DNA from: Persicaria tinctoria
Lineage: Eukaryota > Streptophyta > Magnoliopsida > Caryophyllales > Polygonaceae
DNA: 64,000 bases
NCBI GenBank assembly: GCA_037127255.1
Contig: JBANSL010000017.1
Location: 47,227,245 to 47,291,244, forward strand
Reading direction: 5' to 3'
Shown here: in pieces, positions 43,017 through 52,878 of the stretch
Numbering within the stretch: the first letter of the stretch is position 1
How the letters are laid out: each line of letters starts with the position of its first letter
Position numbers and translations under genes: made by a program
The notes under the pieces: model-generated
Told to the model about the DNA's origin: nothing
The model's input: the letters and a program-made list of their open reading frames with translations, nothing else
Database searches by the model: none

Positions 43017-44396
43017 TGATAAGACATATTTAAGTAGTGTTAATATAGGCATTTAGATGTGTTTAGGTAGGGTAAAATGCATGAGTTTAAAGTAGTTTTC
43101 ATGTTTTCATTATTTGTCAATTAGAGTCGGAATCTACAAGTTTTGTGCATGATTTCAGGTGATTGCAAAGAGGTGAAGCTAAGCTCGAGCCAATGCTCAA
43201 AGATTGGACGAAAATAGAAGAGAACGAGAGCCGAAGAGAGGAGCTAAACATACAATTGATTGGAGCTGTCCAGGTTGGCGACGCTGCACTAAAACGAGTC
43301 GTTTGAAAGATGTAGTTATCGGATCGGGGCGTACTTATACTTGTTGGAAAGAGGATTCGAAGACCTACAACTTTAGTGTTTACGACTTTTCCAAATTCAG
43401 CCTTGAAAACAGAGAAAACGGGACGTCAATATGGATGTTGTAAGAAACTCGGGTGGAGCAAGTAGAACTCGGCCGAGTTATGTGGTGGAGAGCCCGAGTT
43501 TTGTCTCGATTGCAAGAGAGAGCCGTTACACAGAAGGATGTGAATTTTCTTTTAATTATTAATTTAATTTGGAACAAAAGTGGGAAGATGAAACGTTGTT
43601 TTTCTGAAAAGAAGAAGGAAAGCTTTTGTTTTGAGTTATGAGCATGGAACGAACAGGTTTTGTACGAAGAACCATGGGAGACTTTTGTTTTTATTTCTTT
43701 TCAACAATAAACAACTAAATTCCTTTGCTTGGGGAGATTAATCGAAGCTTCAGGGTTTTTATTTCATTGTGAGATTTCCGTTCTTAATACTCTTCGTTGA
43801 ATATTATCAATTCTTTGCTTAGATTGTTTAGGGTTTTCGTGAATTTCCGTTAGTCTGATCAACTGATGCCTCTTCATGATAATCTATAGCTAGATATAGG
43901 TAATTTCTGGTTGAGTTATCTATGTCTTTGTTGATTTCCTTTAAGTTTAATCGATTATTGAATTGAATCTTGATAGTTTCAAGATTGTTTGATAATTAGG
44001 GTTTTCAGGGTCTGGTTGTCCTGTTAACTAGATTTGATAAGGAATTGGATTCAAAAGACCTAGTCTTTCCACAACAAAGTATTCAAGAGGAAGTTATCTA
44101 TCTGATTTCTATGATCAATGAACAAACCTGATTGCTGAGATTGATTGACCTGAGCTATTCTCTAATATTTGTTCACTTAATCTGTTTTACTTTATTGTTT
44201 TGCTTGCTATAGTTTCTTAGCTAGTTAGTTCAAACCATCAAAAATCCCCCCTTTATTTCTTGTTCTTGTTGACGCACTCTGATTTGCATACGAATCATAG
44301 ACTCTCTGTGGGATCGACCTGTGCTTGCCAAACTACATTAGTTAGGTTAGTCGGATTTATTTGATAGGATTTAAGGCGACTGAAAATCCTCTGTCA
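43017..44396 (+). repeat. LTR of H, left copy, with 103-bp deletion
   Basis: TGATAAGACATA to CCTCTGTCA, 1380 bp against 1483 bp in the complete copy. The missing 103 bp begin after CTATGT and are bordered by TGT on both sides. It holds the U3 block (43320-43378), the palindromes AAACGAGTCGTTT (43292-43304) and ACTCGGCCGAGTT (about 43467). Confidence 0.93.
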
Positions 44397-44584
44397 CTCC
44401 ACAAAATTATCCAAGCCATATTATGTAAGCCTTTCTACCTTTTCGGGAAATTGGTCTGATTTTATTGAATGGTTGTGATGATGAAGTGGCAAAAAGCCAA
44501 GTATGGGGTGGAGATCATTGGTGTCATGTGTTTAATTTATTCTGCCTTGAATGATTTATGCGATGTTGCAGAAATTCCTTGGGA

Positions 44585-44610
44585 TAGGAGGAGGATAAAA
44601 TTCACTCCTG
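44585..44610 (+). promoter_or_regulatory. 14-nt-loop hairpin 1, element I
   Basis: AGGAG / CTCCT stem extended by a T-G pair around loop GAGGATAAAATTCA. Other copies: 55969-55994; 60577-60602 with one loop change. Confidence 0.62.
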
Positions 44611-44654
44611 GGCAAAAGTCAAGAAGAAAAAAATACGATTAGTAACCGATCCTG

Positions 44655-44680
44655 CTTGTGGAGGATAAAATTCACACAAG
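44655..44680 (+). promoter_or_regulatory. 14-nt-loop hairpin 2, element I
   Basis: CTTGTG / CACAAG stem around the same loop GAGGATAAAATTCA. Other copies: 56039-56064; 60647-60672 with one stem mismatch. Confidence 0.64.
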
Positions 44681-45332
44681 GAGGAAAATATATAGGTGAG
44701 GTGGCTGAGACACTTAGTAATAGGGTGCATTTATCACAAATGTTTTTATTCGTGCAAAACAGTGTTGACGCTAGAGAGAAAACAAAAGAGTGAAAAATGG
44801 AAAGAAAATGGTTGATTGAAGTCTGAAGTGCTTAATTGAGATTGCATTATTTGTGATGGAGTTATGTGTGATTTGGTTTGGTTTGTGAAGTTGTTGGCAT
44901 TGGTGTTTTACTGGCTGCTCTTTAGCATGCCTTCTTCCCGGATTTTTGCATCACATAGCCTAAATATTTCCATACCTTATTTTCCTTTACCTTAGCCCCA
45001 TTACAACCCTTATAAAAGTCCTCATGATTTTTGTTGTATGCGTGATCTCAAGCGGTGGAGATGTAGAACGTTGGGCAAGCCTATGGTATAGATAAGTGCA
45101 ATTGTTGAGATCGAGTGTAAATTTCATTCCTTAAACATGTATAAGTGAGAGTGATTCACATAAAATATCCTTGTGAGGTTTGGGGACTCTTGATTGTTTT
45201 GTCTTCGGTAATGAGGAAACATGCAATGATGGCACTTGTCTTGAGATTTTGATTGCATTATTATTATCGAAAGGGCTTGAATAAGTTGAGGCAAATATTC
45301 TATCTTGCACTTGTGATTTGATCTAATTAGTT

Positions 45333-45350
45333 TTGCTTGGGGACAAGCAA
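45333..45350 (+). promoter_or_regulatory. Pre-LTR RGGA hairpin before I LTR1
   Basis: TTGCTTG / CAAGCAA, loop GGGA, 20 nt before the LTR; spacer TGTCTAAGTATGGGGTATTT is the PPT region. Other copies at 56717-56734 and 61325-61342 (the latter with one stem mismatch). Confidence 0.74.
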
Positions 45351-45370
45351 TGTCTAAGTATGGGGTATTT

Positions 45371-46967
45371 TGATATCATCATATTCTACATACTATAGGT
45401 AATAGTTTATAGTCATTTTTAAGTCATTTGTATATGGTTTGCATGTCTTTTATATAGGTCTTGGTTTAGTTTCTATAATAGATGTCTACACTCGTGTTAC
45501 ATTTGTTTTCAGGGGATTTGGAGCTTGTTCGATGTCAATTTGGAATCACGATGGAATAAGATTCATTGAAGCCAAGTTTGAGATGTTCATGGACGCCGAA
45601 AGAGTCTTGCATAGTGGTCTCAAGTGCTAGAAATCAAGCTAAGAAGAGCCCATTGTCGAACCGACATATTTTGGACAATTCCTGCTTGGCGACGTCTCAG
45701 TAAAATGAGTCGTTTGAGCTCCACAAAATTCGGATTGGGACGTTCTATAGCTTGTTAGAAAGATGATTCAAATACTTATAACTTTCATGTTGAGCGCGTT
45801 TGCAAATTTGGCCTGCAAAATGGAGGAATCGAGCCAAGAAGCTGACACTGAGTCAAAGTATCGACCCGAAACTTTCACATATCGACTCGATACCCACATG
45901 TATCGACCCGATACCTTTACATTCCGAGCCAAATTGCTTTACAGTAGCCAAGTACCGACTCGATACTTGCCTTTCCGCGTTACTACTTCGGGATTTTTTA
46001 TCAGGTTTTATATTCTGTTAAAGGACTTTTTATTATATTTTATTATTATTTTAGGATTATTTTCATATTTTTCTAAAAAGAATATAGATAGAGAATTAGG
46101 GTTAGAGAAAGGACGGCCAATTTTCACGTCAAAAACGATAGTTGCAGACATTGAGAGTTTTAGACTCTTTGAGAGATTTCCTCTTGAAGGTTTGTTTTGC
46201 TAGATTTAAGAATACGTTTTGTTAATCTAGTTTGATATTCTTTCATCAAGAATTCTTTGATTGTGCCTGAATGAATTCTATTATTTGTTTGATTCGATCC
46301 ATGAGTGTTTAATCCGATTAATTCCATGATTGATTGAAATCCTTTTGATATTCAACACGCGCCAACTGTGAATTGAGATTGGATACATAGACAAAGTTGT
46401 TGGAAAAGATGGATTGAACTTGAGAATTGTTTATGAGCAATCTATTTAATTCTCTTGAGGATATTAAACTATCGTAGACAACCTAGTTTTTGAATTGATT
46501 ATGCCGATCGCGCATGCGATTGTTTGATTGATTTGATCGCTAGGGTCTAAGTGCTTAATGAGTCCAATTTGATTGATTAATCTACAACAAGCGCAAGCTG
46601 AGTGATAACTGAACGAAGTGGACATAGTTATTGCGAGATGCGTAGGCTGAGCGATGATGAATTTAGATAGTTTACCTTCAAATATATCTTTTCAATTCGT
46701 TCAGGCATGAAAATTATAGTCTATCGAAGATGCATTGTTGTGGTGAACCTTGACTCTAGAATGTTTCGCATCATATATTTACAAACATTTGCAATTTGTC
46801 ATTTTTCTTCTTCTTATTTTCTCATTCCATCAAAAATCACTTCTCTTATTTGGCTTAGTAAACTAGTTGAGGTTCTGCAATTGGTATTCACACTGTCCCT
46901 GAGATTCGACACTCGATTACTACAATTGACACCGTACGCTTGCGGGGTGTTGGTTTTAGACCGATCA
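45371..46967 (+). repeat. I LTR1 (84-bp deletion)
   Basis: 1597 bp. The U3 block lies at 45731-45787 and the RTATCGACTCGATAC palindromes at 45857-45970 (about four units). An 84-bp segment present in LTR2 and LTR3 after ATTGTG is missing, between CTGAAT repeats. Confidence 0.92.
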
Positions 46968-46973
46968 AGTTTT

Positions 46974-46991
46974 TGGCGCCGTTGCCGAGGA
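46974..46991 (+). other. PBS, tRNA-Asp type (I, first full unit)
   Basis: TGGCGCCGTTGCCGAGGA, 17 of 18 positions. Confidence 0.9.
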
Positions 46992-47094
46992 CTGTCGATA
47001 ATATCAATTGTGTAACAACAATTAGTTTTCTAAGTCTTTTGTTATTTTTGATTTTTTTTTTCTTTTTGTTTTTTTTCCAGGTGCTCTTTAAAAG

Positions 47095-48096
47095 ATGAAC
47101 CAGTACCCCTTTTGTGAATATTGTCAAAGATGGGGTCATCCGACTTGCGTTCCCTATTGCTATTATTGTAGTTTGTGGGGTCACCCAACCTGCAAATCTA
47201 AAACTAATGAGGAGCAGACTTTAAGGCAACGTCTGACCAACCAAAATACTTATCAGACAGCATGTGAGCCATTTTGTGAGTTTTGCAAGATTTATGGGCA
47301 TTTTTAACAAGATTGTCAGTCAAAGAAAAATGCAGAGCAAATGTGCAAGCAAATCCTCGCGCTCCGAAGTTCAAGAGAGGCAAGGTTTGATATGCTTGAG
47401 TCTCAAATAGCTCAACTATCTACGGGTTTTCAGGCATTACCAGAGGCTCCCAGTAGCCAAGAAGAGGTCAGTGGTTCTTACGATTACATTGACACATCAG
47501 TTGAGATAGAAAATCATGTAGATGAGCTGCAAGAACTTGAATTTGAAAAGCCTAAGGATGATGAGGAACTCGTTGACTCTGAAGTATGGGATTCAATAAT
47601 GGAGCGCTATCTTTTAAGGGTTGATGCGCTTACAACAAAGGAGTCCACAAAAAAAGAGCCTGAAATGGTTGTTCATGAAGATTATTCATTCGCGGAACAT
47701 CACGACTACCCATCAGCGGATAATACAAATTATCCATCACCCTTGCCCATCTCTCCAGTGGTGACACAAGAACACAAGGAACAACAATTTGGGGCATTTA
47801 CTGTGATGCTTGCAAAGTGGCACATGGATGACCCACAAACAGAAATCTTCACTGATGCACCACATTGTTTCAAGTTGCAAGAAGTACATGTGATTGTGCA
47901 TATACCTGACATACCATCGCGCGCAAAACCCCAGGAGGGAATCCAATTGTTTGAAGATGTTGGTACTGATGGAAGCAAAAAGGGAACAAGAGTTAAGAAA
48001 AGGAAGAGAAGCACATACTTTGAGAGCAAGTGCATCAAACGATCAATGTTTTGTTGCTTGAAAAAGACTCTACTAGATGGATGGAGAGAACCATGA
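47095..48096 (+). pseudogene. Zinc-knuckle ORF of element I, first copy (one internal stop)
   Basis: 334 codons from ATG to TGA with one TAA near codon 70. The N-terminal ~85 residues hold three Cys/His motifs: CEYCQRWGHPTC and CYYCSLWGHPTC (CX2CX4HX2C, shorter than usual) and CEFCKIYGHF, completed as CX2CX4HX4C after the stop. A helical part follows (EARFDMLESQIAQLSTGFQ), then a long acidic region and a basic end (KKGTRVKKRKRS). No gag capsid core, protease or pol. The start follows a pyrimidine tract and CAG. Probably an RNA-binding remnant or derivative of Athila gag; not a family I recognise. Confidence 0.75.
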
Positions 48097-48171
48097 ACCG
48101 TTCACTCTGGGAGGTTCAAACATTTTCGAAAGTGCTGAAAGGTCCAACTAATGACCAATAAAGAAGTGGTT

Positions 48172-48189
48172 CTTGGGAGGCAACCCAAG
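48172..48189 (+). promoter_or_regulatory. Post-stop hairpin with AGGCAA loop (I)
   Basis: CTTGGG / CCCAAG stem, loop AGGCAA; copy at 59676-59693. H has the same stem with loop AGGTAA at 51637-51654. Confidence 0.6.
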
Positions 48190-48266
48190 GTTAGTTTTCT
48201 CTTGCTTTTCTATTTATTACTTTCATACATTTGCATATAGTTAGGGTAGTACTTCTTGGTTGAGTT

Positions 48267-48286
48267 CTACATTGGGGACAATGTAG
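48267..48286 (+). promoter_or_regulatory. Internal RGGA hairpin, I first copy
   Basis: 8-bp stem CTACATTG / CAATGTAG, loop GGGA, followed by GGTTTAAGTATGGGGTATAG. Second copy at 59771-59790. Confidence 0.7.
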
Positions 48287-48881
48287 GGTTTAAGTATGGG
48301 GTATAGTCATATTGATTCCTTTTATTTTTATGTTTTGCATATGAAAAATTAGAAAAATTCAAAAAAAAATTAGAAAATGTCATAAAATTAAAAAAATTGG
48401 ATCTTTGTCTCATGTATGTTTTAGTTTGAGTCTTTTATTTGGAGTCTATGGAAGTTTTTTATTGATTGATTATATCCCAAAAATTTCATAACAGCCACAA
48501 TGATGAGATCTTTGCCTACGATGCTAACATTCACCTTGTAGTTATATGTCAGTATCTTTTTGATAAATTGCCTAGCATGGAGTTATTTGTTAAGATAAGC
48601 ATGCTTGAGTCCCTAAACAAAAGCCTTGCGAGATTTGAGCCTAAATGACTAACATGTATATGGGACATCTCATTCTTTTTCATGTGTGACACTCACTTTT
48701 GTTGCTATCTTCAGAACTTGCTTTAGACTCTTATTTGATGCTGCATTAAATGATTTGTGTACATGATATTAAAATGATTGAGGCATTGATTTCATTAGCC
48801 ATTTTTTTCCTCTCTTTACCTACCTTTTACATGATCCCTCTGCTTTCAACCCCTTTGAGCCTATAACCTATTCTTTGGAAG

Positions 48882-48886
48882 CTCCA
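48882..48886. repeat. Target-site duplication of H (left; right copy 55781-55785)
   Basis: CTCCA on both sides of the complete H. The same right border occurs at 44397-44401 after the partial H, and the empty site is at 60389-60393. Confidence 0.95.
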
Positions 48887-50369
48887 TGATAAGACATATT
48901 TAAGTAGTGTTAATATAGGCATTTAGATGTGTTTAGGTAGGGTAAAATGCATGAGTTTAAAGTAGTTTTCATGTTTTCATTATTTGTCAATTAGAGTCGG
49001 AATCTACAAGTTTTGTGCATGATTTCAGGTGATTGCAAAGAGGTGAAGCTAAGCTCGAGCCAATGCTCAAAGATTGGACGAAAATAGAAGAGAACGAGAG
49101 CCGAAGAGAGGAGCTAAACATACAATTGATTGGAGTTGTCCAGGTTGGCGACGCTGCACTAAAACGAGTCGTTTGAAGGCTGTAGTTATCGGATCGGGGC
49201 GTACTTATACTTGTTGGAAAGAGGATTCGAAGACCTACAACTTTCGTGTTTACGACTTTTCCAAGTTCAACCTTAAAAACAGAGAAAACGGGACGTCAAT
49301 ATGGCTGCTGTAAGAAACTCGGGTGGAGCAAGTAGAACTCGGCCGAGTTATGTGGTGGCGAGCCCGAGTTTTGTGTCGATTGCAAGAGAGAGCCGTTACA
49401 CAGAAGGATGTGAATTTTCTTTTAATTATTAATTTAATTTGGAACAAAAGTGGGAAGATGAAACGTTGTTTTTCTGAAAAGAAGAAGGAAAGCTTTTGTT
49501 TTGAGTTATGAGCATGGAACGAACAGGTTTTGTACGAAGAACCATGGGAGACTTTTGTTTTTATTTCTTTTCAACAATAAACAACTAAATTCCTTTGCTT
49601 GGGGAGATTAATCGAAGCTTCAGGGTTTTTATTTCATTGTGAGATTTCCGTTCTTAATACTCTTCGTTGAATATTATCAATTCTTTGCTTAGATTGTTTA
49701 GGGTTTTCGTGAATTTCCGTTAGTCTGATCAACTGATGCCTCTTCATGATAATCTATAGCTAGATATAGGTAATTTCTGGTTGAGTTATCTATGTTCTTG
49801 AGTAGCAAAGTATAAATCTTTGAAACTGGTTGATTTAGGGATTTGTATAAAGAATTGATTTACAATTGATACAATAACTGGTTGTGCGCGTCGATTGTCT
49901 TTATTGATTTCCTTTAAGTTTAATCGATTATTGAATTGAATCTTGATAGTTTCAAGATTGTTTGATAATTAGGGTTTTCAGGGTCTGGTTGTCCTGTTAA
50001 CTAGATTTGATAAGGAATTGGATTCAAAAGACCTAGTCTTTCCACAACAAAGTATTCAAGAGGAAGTTATCTATCTGATTTCTATTATCAATGAACAAAC
50101 CTGATTGCTGAGATTGATTGACCTGAGCTATTCTCTAATATTTGTTCACTTAATCTGTTTTACTTTATTGTTTTGCTTGCTATAGTTTCTTAGCTAGTTA
50201 GTTCAAACCATCAAAAATCCCCCCTTTATTTCTTGTTCTTGTTGACGCACTCTGATTTGCATACGAATCATAGACTCTCTGTGGGATCGACCCGTGCTTG
50301 CCAAACTACATTAGTTAGGTTAGTCGGATTTATTTGATAGGATTTAAGGCGAATGAAAATCCTCTGTCA
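48887..50369 (+). repeat. 5' LTR of H
   Basis: 1483 bp. U3 block near 49190-49248, palindrome AAACGAGTCGTTT near 49162, ACTCGGCCGAGTT near 49337. Same length as the 3' LTR. Confidence 0.94.
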
Positions 50370-50373
50370 AATT

Positions 50374-50391
50374 TGGCGCCGTTGCCGGGGA
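50374..50391 (+). other. PBS of H, tRNA-Asp, perfect
   Basis: TGGCGCCGTTGCCGGGGA, 18 of 18 with the expected complement of tRNA-Asp. Confidence 0.93.
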
Positions 50392-50448
50392 GTCAAGTTG
50401 TTATTTGTGTGCTTGTTTTTGTGTGTTAATTTAGCTACTAACTTTTGT

Positions 50449-50472
50449 TGTGAACCTATCTTACGGTTCACA
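50449..50472 (+). other. Leader hairpin of H
   Basis: 8-bp perfect stem TGTGAACC / GGTTCACA with an 8-nt loop, 25 nt before the ORF start and flanked by two TACTAAC words. A possible packaging or dimerisation element; only one copy exists in the window, so there is no comparative support. Confidence 0.5.
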
Positions 50473-50497
50473 GTACATATGCTACTAACAGTTTAAG

Positions 50498-51583
50498 ATG
50501 TTGAGATTATCCCAGTTCGAAGGTGAGAACTTTCACCTATATCTCACTAGGTTGCAGAGGTGTGTGGACATCCGCAATGTGCGGGGTTTCCACGATAGTT
50601 TGCGAGATATGGTTGTCTGCGTTATAGAGGGGATGACTACTGAGACAAAGGCGCGTGCTATATACATGGGCGGTGGAAGTCTAGCAAGGTTAGGTTTGGC
50701 GGGAATTTGGGATCTTATCTGCTACATGGGTCATCAGGCCTTGCAGGAAGTGTCCTTTGCCCAAGAACCTCAACCAATGGATTACTTTGACGCACCTTCG
50801 GAGGATCTATTCAAGGCCTCTTACGAGGAGAATGAGCAATTGTGTCAGCAGATCGTTGAAATAGATGAACGAGTGCACCGAATGGTCCAAGTGGGGAATG
50901 AGATATTAGCATGTGAAGCGGGCGAACTACCGTCTCAACCGATGATTAACCCGATAGAGAGTCTCACCAGGAACACCCTAGGGAGTGGCAAGGACCTGTT
51001 TGTCACACCTAAGGAAAGCTCAGAAAGTCATGACGATGAAGGTGAGTGCGTGATTCATATTCCTCCATCATTGAGTTCATCCGAGTCTGCTCCGCCTCCT
51101 CCCCTACCCTTGCGCTATGAGCATGATAATGTTTTGGCGGAGGATGAAATGTTCGCAGATGATGACAGTTTCTTCAGCGATGAAGAGGAGAATACAGTGC
51201 TTCTTGACATGGAGTGTCATGAGTCGACACATGAGATTCCATTTGATTTGTTGTCTCCTTCATTCGAAGAGATTGTCTCGAGCTCGTCTATCAAGGAACC
51301 AAGTCCGGAGCTGATTTCTGTAGCTCCTGAACAAAGAAGTGATATCCTCTGCAATGGTGAGAAGTTCGGTGATTATGTCGACCCTTGGGCTCATTACTTC
51401 GACATACCGCCAATGGAACTGAGTTGGTGGTTCTACATACCTGCGGCGGAGAGTCACACTCAAACATATGAGGAGTTGAGAACATACTTTGACTTCAACT
51501 TATTTGTATATAGTGCCCGCTTACCTAGACGGTGTGCGCAAGAGTTTGATTTGCTGCTGAGGGCAGTGACGATGTCTGAGTGA
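50498..51583 (+). CDS. ORF of element H, unknown, possibly gag-derived
   Basis: 361 open codons, intact. The first ~90 residues (FEGENFHLYLTRLQRCV, IWDLICYMGHQALQEV) weakly resemble the layout of a retrotransposon gag core. A helical stretch follows (NEQLCQQIVEIDERVHRMVQ), then a long acidic and Ser/Pro-rich region (ESAPPPPLPL, DDDSFFSDEEEN) and an aromatic C-terminal part (DPWAHYFDIPPMELSWWFYIP). No CCHC knuckle, protease or pol motif. Its position after the PBS leader is that of gag. I do not recognise the family. Intact frame plus a perfect PBS suggest recent activity. Confidence 0.7.
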   Translation: MLRLSQFEGENFHLYLTRLQRCVDIRNVRGFHDSLRDMVVCVIEGMTTETKARAIYMGGGSLARLGLAGIWDLICYMGHQALQEVSFAQEPQPMDYFDAPSEDLFKASYEENEQLCQQIVEIDERVHRMVQVGNEILACEAGELPSQPMINPIESLTRNTLGSGKDLFVTPKESSESHDDEGECVIHIPPSLSSSESAPPPPLPLRYEHDNVLAEDEMFADDDSFFSDEEENTVLLDMECHESTHEIPFDLLSPSFEEIVSSSSIKEPSPELISVAPEQRSDILCNGEKFGDYVDPWAHYFDIPPMELSWWFYIPAAESHTQTYEELRTYFDFNLFVYSARLPRRCAQEFDLLLRAVTMSE

Positions 51584-51602
51584 GTTTTAAATGGACAACC
51601 AA

Positions 51603-51622
51603 AACGTCGAGTCTATGACGTT
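51603..51622 (+). promoter_or_regulatory. Post-stop inverted repeat of H
   Basis: AACGTC / GACGTT stem, 8-nt loop GAGTCTAT. I has GGTC / GACC with an 8-nt loop at the same place (48141-48156). Confidence 0.5.
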
Positions 51623-51636
51623 AACCAAGGACACTT

Positions 51637-51654
51637 CTTGGGAGGTAACCCAAG
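51637..51654 (+). promoter_or_regulatory. Post-stop hairpin with AGGTAA loop (H)
   Basis: CTTGGG / CCCAAG, then GTTAGT. Same stem as in I, with a T for C change only in the loop. Confidence 0.6.
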
Positions 51655-52860
51655 GTTAGTATTTCATATTATCACTTTTCATAATTTTATTAGGTAGTTG
51701 TTACTATTTTTAAGTTATTTTTCTAGTATTTTTTCAAAAAAAAAAAAAAATGTTCGTCAAAAAGGGCCAAAAAGCAAGAGATTTACAGTAGGAAACTCGG
51801 GTAATAAACTCGGTCGAGTTTTTAAACCAAACCCGAGTAAGAAACAGGTTTCCGAAAAGGAACTCGGGAGGGGCAATAGACCTCAGTCGAGTTATTTTAA
51901 ACCCCACCCGAGCTATATTCCATCTTCAAAAAAAAAAAATAAAAAAAAATAAAAAAAAAAAAGAAAAGAAAGAAAGCCAGTCTTCTCCTCCCGAGCGGCC
52001 TTGCCTCCTACTCCCGAGGATCCCATCGCCGACAACACCAGGCGCGCCGGCGCCGAGCATCTCCAACCACAGCAGCCTCCCCGAGTCCCGCAGCAACCAG
52101 GCCCCGATTCCGAGCAAACCTGGGTTTTCTCTCCGACGAAGCCTTCACGCCTCCGTCCCGTTCCCAGCACCTCCGCCCAGTCGCAGCCACCAGGCCACGC
52201 CGCCGACTTCGTTCAGCCACGCCGGCAACACCCTCCGACTCCGGCCACCGTCCCCGGTCAGTCTCTCCTCCTCTTCTCCTCCATTGAATCTTTAAGTAAG
52301 TTCTAATAAACCCTAATTTTAGGTTTTGTTAAATTTATGAAATTGCTGAATGGATTGGGTGAATTAGGAACTTGTTGATGAGAAATTTGTGGATGAATTG
52401 GATTGATTGAGGTTTGAGAGTTGGCTTTGAGATTTGTGTGCCTAATTGTTACATTGCAATTGCAAATTTAAGAATTTTCGAGTCAAAGCGTTTAAATTGA
52501 TCTTGCTCTTTAATATTAAACTTGATAAGAGTTTCTTGTTGAGTTTATTGATTTTAGTTTTGATCAATTTATGCTTAATTGTTCTTGATTTGCAAATTGT
52601 TGATGTTTGTGGCTTTGCTTGGTTGTTGTGGGTGGTTTGACACCATCGATCACTATTGTGAGTTGTCCTTGCCGGGACAACAAATATTTCTTTATTGGTG
52701 TTGTCTTGCCTTGTTTGTGGAGATTAGGTAGTGGTGTCTCCTTGAGGCCGAGAAGAGAAATAATGTTGGCTCACCTTACTCGATCTTGTGCTTGAATTCA
52801 TCACCTCCGCTTGATATGTAGATGACTCCGTAAGTTTTCTTCTCCTTCTATTTTATCTTT

Positions 52861-52878
52861 CACATTGAGGACAATGTG
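52861..52878 (+). promoter_or_regulatory. Internal RGGA hairpin, H
   Basis: 7-bp stem CACATTG / CAATGTG, loop AGGA, followed by TAAATTAAGTGTAGGGGAGG. Confidence 0.7.

Larger units (their letters stand above)
42263..44396 (+). mobile_element. Element H, left copy: 3' end only
   Basis: 754 bp of 3' non-coding region and an LTR. It matches 53544-55780 with the same offset (11,281 bp) up to a 103-bp deletion in the LTR. It is followed by CTCCA and element I sequence, exactly as in the complete H copy. It is therefore a duplicated piece of an H insertion, not an independent insertion. Confidence 0.92.
44402..45370 (+). other. I 3' non-coding tail, left unit
   Basis: 969 bp, no gene. Begins CAAAATTATCC after the H target copy CTCCA (44397-44401). 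Holds two 14-nt-loop hairpins (44585-44610, 44655-44680), the conserved block 44935-45009, and the RGGA hairpin and PPT before LTR1. Equivalent to 55786-56754. Confidence 0.85.
48097..48886 (+). other. I 3' non-coding region up to the H insertion
   Basis: 790 bp, no gene. Contains inverted repeat GGTC/GACC (48141-48156), hairpin CTTGGG/CCCAAG with loop AGGCAA (48172-48189), the internal RGGA hairpin (48267-48286) and an A-tract (48348-48395). Ends GGAAGCTCCA, the last five being the H target copy. Confidence 0.82.

Noticed and set aside
43204..43443. 79-codon frame in all three H LTRs
   Set aside because: Located in U3 over the conserved block and palindromes; conserved as LTR DNA, with no sign of coding selection.
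44586..44605. AGGAGGATAAAATT looks like a bacterial ribosome-binding site
   Set aside because: The sequence is a plant nuclear retroelement; the word is explained by the stem and loop of the 14-nt-loop hairpin and no ORF follows.
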